Shown here piece by piece: positions 4,601 through 10,405 of a DNA stretch of 10,405 nucleotides. Origin of the DNA: Cyclobacteriaceae bacterium (GTDB taxonomy: Bacteria; Bacteroidota; Bacteroidia; Cytophagales; Cyclobacteriaceae); the NCBI GenBank assembly GCA_030589835.1, contig JAUUZS010000093.1, positions 1 through 10,405 of the forward strand, given 5' to 3'. The notes beneath the pieces are model-generated. The model was not told the DNA's origin and searched no databases. It was given only the letters and a program-made list of their open reading frames with translations. Every line of letters starts with the position of its first letter. Position 1 is the first letter of the stretch. Both the position numbers and the translations under genes were made by a program.

Positions 4601-6436
4601 TTAATTAAGTATAATTTTAAAAGTTTTATACTTCCCCTTTCTCTTTAATATCATCATATACAATCCGGGTTTTTGGTTTGTAAGCTTTACTTCTGTTTCA
4701 AGTTCATCTCCTTCGATATCCAAAAGGGTATTTCCCAACAGATTAGTAATTTTGGCATGATCAAATTGCCCTTTGATCTTGAAAGCGCCCTTATTGGGAT
4801 TGGGGTACAGCAGTATGTCTTTAAATATTTCATCCTCAATGCCAACTGCTTTTTTGAATCCAAATACAGGCCGAATCATTAAATTTCCATCAATAATGTT
4901 TGAAGGTTCCCATACTCCATCAAGGTTTATAAAAACATTGCCTTGTTGTGGGGGTCCATTTTTGTCTAGTCCTACAGGAAAAAAATCATCAACCGATTGT
5001 TCATATCCGATATAAAAAGTGTCTGATACCACAACCGGCCTACCGAAATTATAAGATGTCAATTGATTTAAAGAAGTGGATTTTTTGACAATATGCTGCT
5101 CGGTTAGCAGTCTGCCCTGACGGTAAAGAAAAAGGTCATCCCATATAATTATGGTAAAGGTTTTACCAGCTGAAGATGAAATGAAATCGGGGAAATAAAT
5201 ATTGACTGATGTGATGGCATCACCCTTCGGCACAACAAACCTATAGGCCAGCATGCCTGCTTTTTGTGAAAGCCCCGCAGCCCACTCTGCCGTACCATCA
5301 TCATAGGCAAGCTCCTGATCTAAGGAGATAATACTAATCGTCGTATCATTGCTCCTTAAATCGTATTTATTAAACCAATTGGCAGAATCGCCTGAATTGA
5401 TGAAAAATTTAGTTTCTAAAATTAAGGATATCGAATCTGCATTCCGATCAAATGCATTTGGGTCGATGGGCTCTGAAATGATTTCGGGATTAGCTCCAGG
5501 AGCCAAATTTAAAGGCGTCCCCTGATTCATCTCATCGAATATTTTTATTGAATCCTGGATCAAAGCATAATATTCGATTGGCTGAACCTGATCATCCAAA
5601 TTATAAACACCTACTTTTGTGGGTTGCAGGTTCTGTTCCAGATTGATGATAAAATGATCGTATGGCATAGCTGAAAATTGCGTTAACCATGAATGAGGTT
5701 TAGTAGTCAGTGCACGGTCTTCGATTGCCAGATCGCCAGGAAAGCGATTGTAATTCATATACACATAATCAATATTCCAGGTGTCAAACCCTCCTGACAA
5801 CCTGCCGTAAGATTGAAACCTGAACTGGAAGTACGCATGATAAAAAGAAGGATCGCTAACCTGAATGATCTCTTGTTTAAAATCAATCTCTCCGCTTACA
5901 TCCTCACCTGCTTTTTCCCATATGGTAACCCATTTTTTTTCTGAATTCATCATTTGAAGATGAATAAAATCCGGGTCATCGGGAAATTCTCCCCGGCCTT
6001 CTTTTTGCCAAAAAAAACTTAGGTAAACAGATTCCCGCACCGCAGGATTTACTTTAGTTAAATCAATGAATTTACTCACCAGGCTGTCTCCAATTCCTTC
6101 TTCCAGTTCCAATGGGCTGTAGGGCGACCCCTGCGAATTCCAACCATCAAAAACGGCAACATTGATGGTCGGAGGGTTGATGCCAAGGCTGACGGAAATG
6201 TTTGATGTTCCTGTCTCCACAAACCAATGTGTGGTGTCAGGAAGATAGGAGGTACGTGAAAAATCATCCCAAAAAGGAAGCTCAAGCTGTGTGCTATCGC
6301 GCCCCGAAGAGGCAACCCTTACTTGAGCATTAGCTTCTTTATCAATTGCTTTGAAAGTAATTTGGGCGAGGGAAAACCCACTGTTACCCAAAAGTATAAT
6401 AAGGAATATAAAAATGTAAGGAGGTCTATTCCCCAT
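4601..6436 (-). CDS. Secreted T9SS cargo protein with type A C-terminal sorting domain
   Basis: This is a 611-residue protein of unknown function, predicted to be exported and then carried across the outer membrane by the type IX (Por) system. MGNRPPYIFIFLIILLGNSG...SLAQ (1-25) is a signal peptide ending in a plausible cleavage site. Residues about 50-230 look like a jelly-roll/MAM-like beta-sandwich, with LPFWDDFS and FDTWNIDYVYMNYN. A second segment includes LAYDDGTAEWAAG (377-389), a motif I associate with T9SS surface proteins. The last about 70 residues are the sorting domain: LYPNPNKGAFKIKG (543 on), ITNLLGNTLLDIEG and PGLYMMILKRKGKYKTFKI. I chose the ATG at 6436 because it gives a clean signal peptide and overlaps the upstream PASTA stop (ATGGGGAATAG); the frame is open upstream to an in-frame start at 6493. 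No catalytic motif is evident. Linkage to ddl and PASTA genes suggests an envelope role, by inference. Confidence 0.85.
   Translation of the reverse strand: MGNRPPYIFIFLIILLGNSGFSLAQITFKAIDKEANAQVRVASSGRDSTQLELPFWDDFSRTSYLPDTTHWFVETGTSNISVSLGINPPTINVAVFDGWNSQGSPYSPLELEEGIGDSLVSKFIDLTKVNPAVRESVYLSFFWQKEGRGEFPDDPDFIHLQMMNSEKKWVTIWEKAGEDVSGEIDFKQEIIQVSDPSFYHAYFQFRFQSYGRLSGGFDTWNIDYVYMNYNRFPGDLAIEDRALTTKPHSWLTQFSAMPYDHFIINLEQNLQPTKVGVYNLDDQVQPIEYYALIQDSIKIFDEMNQGTPLNLAPGANPEIISEPIDPNAFDRNADSISLILETKFFINSGDSANWFNKYDLRSNDTTISIISLDQELAYDDGTAEWAAGLSQKAGMLAYRFVVPKGDAITSVNIYFPDFISSSAGKTFTIIIWDDLFLYRQGRLLTEQHIVKKSTSLNQLTSYNFGRPVVVSDTFYIGYEQSVDDFFPVGLDKNGPPQQGNVFINLDGVWEPSNIIDGNLMIRPVFGFKKAVGIEDEIFKDILLYPNPNKGAFKIKGQFDHAKITNLLGNTLLDIEGDELETEVKLTNQKPGLYMMILKRKGKYKTFKIILN
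6426..6436 (-). promoter_or_regulatory. Stop/start overlap coupling the PASTA and T9SS genes
   Basis: The 11-base minus-strand stretch ATGGGGAATAG holds the start codon of the T9SS cargo gene at its beginning and the TAG stop of the PASTA gene at its end, in different frames. Such overlaps usually mean that ribosomes finishing the first gene re-initiate on the second, so the two would be made together. Confidence 0.6.
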
Positions 6437-7343
6437 CTGATTCATCCAGAGGTAATTCTTCATTATTTGTATCCAGCCAGTTTTCGACAACATTTAAGCT
6501 GTCCTCTTCATCCAGGCTTACCACCCACAAATCTACTTGCTGACCGAGCCGTATTGTTTTGCCGATTTCCGGCATTTGTTGAAATACATGTCCCGATTCC
6601 ACAATTGAGGCTGTATCGATCTGCAGCTCTTTTGCAAGTTCTAGCAATTCCAATTTTTGCTCTTCATCAATCACCTTTATAATCACACTTCCAGTATTTA
6701 GCCCGCTTCCCTTTATGGAAAAATCTGCCTCGTCAATTGGTAAACCGATAAACCTTGGGACACTAAAAACCCGCCTGCCCAAGCCATCACCGACTACCAG
6801 GTCTATCTCGGAACCTTTCATGACCGGATCTCCCGGAGATATTGTTTTTCCTTTATATACCTGCTCCAGTACGGCATTGGAAGCTAAATCAGGTTTATAT
6901 CTTATGACGCCCCTTTTCAACCCATAGCTTTTCAATATCAGTTCGGCATTTTTCAATGACCCGTCAATAATGTAGTCCGGCATCTTAATTGTGTTTGGCT
7001 GCTTCTGGTTTACAGTCAAATAAATTTTTCGCCTTTCTTTTACAAGCGAACCTGACAGTGGATATTGTTTTAGAATGGTGAGTGGAGGATATCTTTCAAT
7101 ATAATTTGAATCTGATACTTCATAATTCAAATGCCTTTTTTTCAGAAAAACATCCATTTCAAGCAATGACATCCCCTGTAAGTTGGGTACAGTAATCGTT
7201 TCTTTATGATTTGTAGTAGCTGGGAGATATAGGTAAAAGAATATGAGTATGAGTGACATCACTACCAATGCAATAAATGCGGTGTGGAAGAGGAGTCCTT
7301 TCCACGAATTTTCTCTTGATATCCTTTTTATATGTTCCAGCAT
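6426..7343 (-). CDS. PASTA-domain inner-membrane protein
   Basis: This 305-residue protein has a short basic cytoplasmic N-terminus (about 1-17), one membrane helix (about 18-40) and a periplasmic part with three PASTA repeats. The repeats lie at about 50-112 (TVPNLQGMSLLEMDVFL to IYLTVN), 119-186 (IKMPDYIIDGSLKNAE to IDLVVGDG) and 192-275 (FSVPRFIGLPIDEADF to VDLWVV). An acidic tail (DEEDSLNVVENWLDTNNEE) ends the protein. PASTA domains are known to bind or sense peptidoglycan or muropeptides in Ser/Thr kinases and penicillin-binding proteins; here there is neither a kinase nor a transpeptidase domain. It lies 81 bp downstream of ddl on the same strand and overlaps the next gene by 11 bp, which points to co-expression. 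A role as a cell-wall sensor or scaffold is inference. Confidence 0.9.
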   Translation of the reverse strand: MLEHIKRISRENSWKGLLFHTAFIALVVMSLILIFFYLYLPATTNHKETITVPNLQGMSLLEMDVFLKKRHLNYEVSDSNYIERYPPLTILKQYPLSGSLVKERRKIYLTVNQKQPNTIKMPDYIIDGSLKNAELILKSYGLKRGVIRYKPDLASNAVLEQVYKGKTISPGDPVMKGSEIDLVVGDGLGRRVFSVPRFIGLPIDEADFSIKGSGLNTGSVIIKVIDEEQKLELLELAKELQIDTASIVESGHVFQQMPEIGKTIRLGQQVDLWVVSLDEEDSLNVVENWLDTNNEELPLDESDGE

Positions 7344-7377
7344 ACCGTTAAAACAACTTTTGTTAGTTGATATTATT

Positions 7378-7385
7378 CAAAGATG
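7378..7385 (-). promoter_or_regulatory. Weak candidate -7 box ahead of the PASTA gene
   Basis: The minus strand reads CATCTTTG, one base off TAnnTTTG, ending 34 nt before the PASTA ATG inside the 81-bp gap after ddl. If active, it would be an internal promoter of the operon. No convincing -33 element. Confidence 0.25.
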
Positions 7386-7424
7386 CGAATTTACAAAAAA
7401 TAATTCCCTATTCGTCAATATGTA

Positions 7425-8504
7425 CTAATTCACGGCATTAAAATCAGTTTCCAGACCTTTTGAGCCAAGGTGTCGCGTCAAACACAGGTTTATCAACTCT
7501 GATATTAATTCCGTATAGTTTATACCCATTTCCTGCCACATCAAAGGGAACATACTTGCATTTGTAAATCCCGGAATGGTATTTATCTCATTTATTATTA
7601 CGCTTCCCGTGTCTGTAAGGAACAAATCAACTCGTGCAAAATCCTCACATCGCAAAGCCTGGTAGGCTAAAATAGCCAGGTTTTTTATTTTTTCTGTGGT
7701 TGATTTATCCACCTCTGCCGGAAGGATTATTTTAGTGGCATCTGGATCCAGGTACTTAGCGGTATAGGTATAAAAATCGTAGTCTTTTACAATTTTAATC
7801 TCACCAGGAACAGAAGCAATGGGATGTTCATTTCCCATAACTGCGCACTCAAGTTCCCGCCCTTTAATAAACTCCTCAATGATTACTTTGTCGCTATATT
7901 TGAAGCTGTCCTCCAAGGCACTGGAAAAATCCGATTCTGACTTGATCATCGATACACCAACAGAAGATCCTAGTGCGGCAGACTTAATCATAAAGGGCAA
8001 TCCGACTTCTTTGACAATTTGCCCAAACTGAATGCCTACTTTTTGAGATTTGCTGAATTCCATATAGGCTGCAACAGGGATGCCACATTCCTTCAATATT
8101 TTTTTGGAAATAATTTTATCCATCGATATGGCAGATCCTAAAACCCCGGAGCCCAATACTGGTAATCCCATTGCCGTAAACAGGCCCTGAATGCTCCCGT
8201 CTTCCCCATCGGTACCATGCAATACTGGAAATACCACATCAATTTTTATTTTCCGACCCGATTTGTTTTCGATTATATTTGGCGCCGATGCATCCAGATT
8301 AATAGATACAGAAGTACCCGATTTTATATCATTGTCAATAGATTGGTTGAGATACCAGCGTCCGGTTTTATCAATACCCAGCAACACAATACGAAAGGAT
8401 TCTTGATCGATATGGGCTACAACGTTTGTTGCTGAACGAACAGATATTTCATGTTCAACAGATCTTCCTCCATATAAAATAGCAATGTTTAACTTTCCGC
8501 TCAT
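7425..8504 (-). CDS. ddl: D-alanine--D-alanine ligase
   Basis: This 359-residue cytoplasmic ATP-grasp ligase joins two D-alanines using ATP, giving the dipeptide that MurF adds to the peptidoglycan precursor. The N-terminal block is ILYGGRSVEHEISVRSA (9-25), with the substrate-binding Glu17. VFPVLHGTDGEDGSIQG (91-107) follows, then the ATP-grasp part with IKSAALGSSVGVS (173-185) and IIEEFIKGRELEC (208-220). The omega loop ends AKY (249-251), whose Lys-Tyr pair is typical of D-Ala-D-Ala rather than D-Ala-D-Lac ligases. The Mg-binding region is CEDFARVDLFL and NEINTIPGFT (305-314). Length is that of the longer DdlA-like branch. It appears to head an operon with the PASTA and T9SS genes downstream. 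A TATGTTTG box lies 34 nt upstream of the ATG. Confidence 0.95.
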   Translation of the reverse strand: MSGKLNIAILYGGRSVEHEISVRSATNVVAHIDQESFRIVLLGIDKTGRWYLNQSIDNDIKSGTSVSINLDASAPNIIENKSGRKIKIDVVFPVLHGTDGEDGSIQGLFTAMGLPVLGSGVLGSAISMDKIISKKILKECGIPVAAYMEFSKSQKVGIQFGQIVKEVGLPFMIKSAALGSSVGVSMIKSESDFSSALEDSFKYSDKVIIEEFIKGRELECAVMGNEHPIASVPGEIKIVKDYDFYTYTAKYLDPDATKIILPAEVDKSTTEKIKNLAILAYQALRCEDFARVDLFLTDTGSVIINEINTIPGFTNASMFPLMWQEMGINYTELISELINLCLTRHLGSKGLETDFNAVN

Positions 8505-8538
8505 GTTGATGTTCTTTTAATCTGTACAAATCATGATA

Positions 8539-8546
8539 CAAACATA
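8539..8546 (-). promoter_or_regulatory. Candidate -7 box for the ddl operon
   Basis: The minus strand reads TATGTTTG, a full match to TAnnTTTG, ending 34 nt before the ddl ATG. I see no good TTTG at the -33 distance. The 249-bp divergent gap also has to hold the promoter of the plus-strand membrane protein gene, for which no clear box stands out. Confidence 0.45.
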
Positions 8547-8753
8547 ATATTATGCCTTGGATTTTTTTGATGTTGCAGGAATTACTATGTTAAAAACTTA
8601 ATCTTAACAGATAAACACTACTTGCTGTCCTGTATTTAAATCTCGAAATTTTCATACCGGCATAATCCTCAGTGAAATTAATGGATTATTCATATGGCCT
8701 TAGCGGGATTTTTACTTATTTCACATTTCGGGGAATAATAGTGCTGGTGAGCA

Positions 8754-10405
8754 ATGAAGAGAACATATTTTATTTTTATTTTTTTTATCCTTCCGTCAAT
8801 TGCTTTCGCTGATTTTATCAATGTAATTCAGGCCGAAAAGTGCGAAACGATTATTGAAATATTCATCCATGACAATAATATTATTGCAAAACTTGAAATC
8901 GGCGAACAGGATTATCCCTGGTTTTCAGGCATCATTCCTCAAGAGTTTACTGAAGGAGGTTATACTATTTCCAACCAACGGCAGCAATGGGAATATTTCA
9001 TGAGGCAGCAATTTATCGTGCAAACCGGTAATCACAAATTAATTGGAAAGATCAACGTTGTGGAGCCTCGGTTCAGAATACCTCGCACGAGTTTGTCTGA
9101 CGGAAAGTCTGATGCTACACTAAGGAATAAAAAAGTAATTTATGTAGAAATCGAATATGCAATTCATTCCAGCATAGGCCAGGTGTCCTTTACGCCGCCT
9201 ATGCAGCAAAACCTGGAGTCATCGCCGGCGAATGTAGGCATTATTGTGTATCATAAAACCATTCCGGTCAACGATCTACGCTTTCTGGAGAAACAGGAGA
9301 AATTAATTCTTAACTGGGAAGATCCTTGGTATTCTTATTTCGAAAATAAAAATATTGGCCGTCATCACAGCTCGTCATTTATGTCATTTCTTTATGTAGA
9401 ACCCTACGAGGTGCGGCATGAAGTGTTGGTGAGAATTAAAGACCTGGAAGGGTGGATTGATTTTGGCTATGGAATGAACGACGAGATCGAAGTGAAAGAT
9501 CAGGATAGTATTATGCACGCAGTCTCAGTGCTGCTTGCAGAGCACAATATCCTGTATATAGATGGAGAAGCACGCAAGCCAATTATAGATCGGGTACACT
9601 TTGTTGAAGTCAATTTATCGGGCATTCAGATTATGGAAATCCCAAAACCACTTTCTTATGCCTCAGCGATTATTGGGGTTATATTAGCCTACCCCGATCC
9701 GGGAATGCCCAAAGAGGTGACCCTCCATTGGGATATGTTCAATGAAAAAATCCAACGCATTCCATCGATGTCGATTGATCCTGCAGGCCCCTGGCCATAT
9801 GAACTCCATCCTGCCGATAACGTACTGAAATGGACCAATTTTTTGAAGCATTATATATTACCTACTGTAACAGAACAAAAGACAGAACAAGCCCTAATTC
9901 ACTTTCCACTATTTACTGTTGTATGTGTTTTGATGATTCTTTTTATGCTTTTCAGAAATAACTGGAACTTAAATGGATTGTCAAAATGGCGCAAATTCTT
10001 TTTCGTTCTCTATATTGTTCTTGGTATTTTTGCTTTTCCGATAGGCTTCAAGACCCCAATCCCCTTTGTCACTAAAATGTCCTATTCCGATCCGGAGGCC
10101 AGGAAATTAATAAGTCAGTTGCTGAAAAATACCTATCGGGCGTTTGACTTCAGAGAGGAGGGGGATATTTATGATAAACTATCGGTGTGCAACGACAATG
10201 ATCTGTTGCAACAAATATATTTGCAAACACGTAAAAGTATGATCATCGAAAATCAGGGTGGGGCAGAGGCAAAAGTGGATGAGGTATTGATTACAAAAGT
10301 AGAAAAAGAAAATATCGATGAGGACGGTCTGGCCTATCGGTGCAGCTGGATTGTAAAAGGAGTCGTTGGCCACTGGGGTCACAAGCATAAGCGGGTCAAT
10401 CAATA
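8754..10405 (+). CDS. Large exported/membrane protein of unknown function, 3' end missing
   Basis: The frame is open from the ATG at 8754 to the window edge (550 codons plus two bases) with no stop, so the C-terminus is missing. MKRTYFIFIFFILPSIAFA (1-19) is a signal peptide with A-F-A before the cut. A large ectodomain follows (about 20-380), rich in beta-type segments, with Trp-Tyr motifs such as NWEDPWYSYFENKNIGRHH (187-205). Two membrane helices lie at about 383-400 and 413-431, separated by a short basic loop (RNNWNLNGLSKWRK). The segment after them (about 445-550) includes LLKNTYRAFDFREEGDIYDKL and GVVGHWGHKHKRVNQ and looks like a separate soluble domain. If the signal peptide is cleaved, both the ectodomain and this C-terminal domain face the periplasm. 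GGTGAG (8746-8751) just before the ATG could help initiation. It is divergent from ddl. I do not recognise the family and assign no function. Confidence 0.85.
   Translation, partial: MKRTYFIFIFFILPSIAFADFINVIQAEKCETIIEIFIHDNNIIAKLEIGEQDYPWFSGIIPQEFTEGGYTISNQRQQWEYFMRQQFIVQTGNHKLIGKINVVEPRFRIPRTSLSDGKSDATLRNKKVIYVEIEYAIHSSIGQVSFTPPMQQNLESSPANVGIIVYHKTIPVNDLRFLEKQEKLILNWEDPWYSYFENKNIGRHHSSSFMSFLYVEPYEVRHEVLVRIKDLEGWIDFGYGMNDEIEVKDQDSIMHAVSVLLAEHNILYIDGEARKPIIDRVHFVEVNLSGIQIMEIPKPLSYASAIIGVILAYPDPGMPKEVTLHWDMFNEKIQRIPSMSIDPAGPWPYELHPADNVLKWTNFLKHYILPTVTEQKTEQALIHFPLFTVVCVLMILFMLFRNNWNLNGLSKWRKFFFVLYIVLGIFAFPIGFKTPIPFVTKMSYSDPEARKLISQLLKNTYRAFDFREEGDIYDKLSVCNDNDLLQQIYLQTRKSMIIENQGGAEAKVDEVLITKVEKENIDEDGLAYRCSWIVKGVVGHWGHKHKRVNQ

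Noticed and set aside
6437..6493. Upstream start of the T9SS protein (up to 6493)
   Set aside because: The extra 19 residues would sit before the signal peptide and lengthen the overlap with the PASTA gene; the ATG at 6436 gives a normal signal peptide and a typical stop/start overlap.
6323..6682. Plus-strand open frame of about 119 codons
   Set aside because: Antisense across the end of the PASTA gene and the start of the T9SS gene, both well supported; the composition looks like a reverse-frame shadow.
10179..10403. Minus-strand open frame near the right edge
   Set aside because: Antisense to the long open frame that starts at 8754; that frame has a signal peptide and membrane helices and runs without a stop for 550 codons.
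1..10405. CRISPR array, insertion sequence, toxin-antitoxin or defence system, tRNA/rRNA
   Set aside because: I looked on both strands and found no regularly spaced repeats, transposase motifs, paired small toxin-like genes, or tRNA/rRNA-like sequence.

Overview
The window looks like a chromosomal segment from a Bacteroidota bacterium, most likely of the Cytophagales type. The evidence is a type IX secretion (Por) C-terminal sorting domain, several short Bacteroidota-style lipoproteins, AT-rich intergenic DNA, TAnnTTTG-like -7 boxes, and a ddl gene followed by a kinase-less PASTA membrane protein. The order of certainty is phylum first, class second; the genus cannot be told from this sequence.

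Left part (1-2456). On the minus strand, a GHMP kinase that strongly resembles plant glucuronokinase (201-1196) is followed by the first 34 codons of a GalU-type UTP-sugar-1-phosphate uridylyltransferase (1-102, cut by the window edge). Together they could turn a free sugar, plausibly glucuronate, into its 1-phosphate and then into a UDP-sugar. Upstream, also on the minus strand, lies a DUF4136-type lipoprotein (1291-1848). A 443-base stretch without an intact gene follows. It holds a possible gene remnant (1994-2086) and a strong GAAA-capped hairpin (2191-2210), and it ends at a tiny basic lipoprotein on the plus strand (2292-2456).

Middle part (2457-4600). A D-2-hydroxyacid dehydrogenase (plus, 2549-3493) converges on fabH (minus, 3490-4479); their stop codons overlap, so there is no room for a terminator between them.

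Right part (4601-10405). The minus-strand order of transcription is ddl (7425-8504), a PASTA-domain membrane protein (6426-7343), then a T9SS cargo protein (4601-6436) whose start codon overlaps the PASTA stop. This is probably a cell-envelope operon: peptidoglycan precursor synthesis, a peptidoglycan-type binding protein anchored in the inner membrane, and a secreted surface protein. Divergent from ddl, a large secreted/membrane protein of unknown function (8754 to the edge) runs off the window with no stop.

Most of the window is ordinary core-genome content. I see no mobile element, CRISPR array, tRNA or rRNA. The points most worth a second look are the glucuronokinase-like/GalU pair, the unrecognised 550+ residue membrane protein, and the hairpin ahead of the small lipoprotein.
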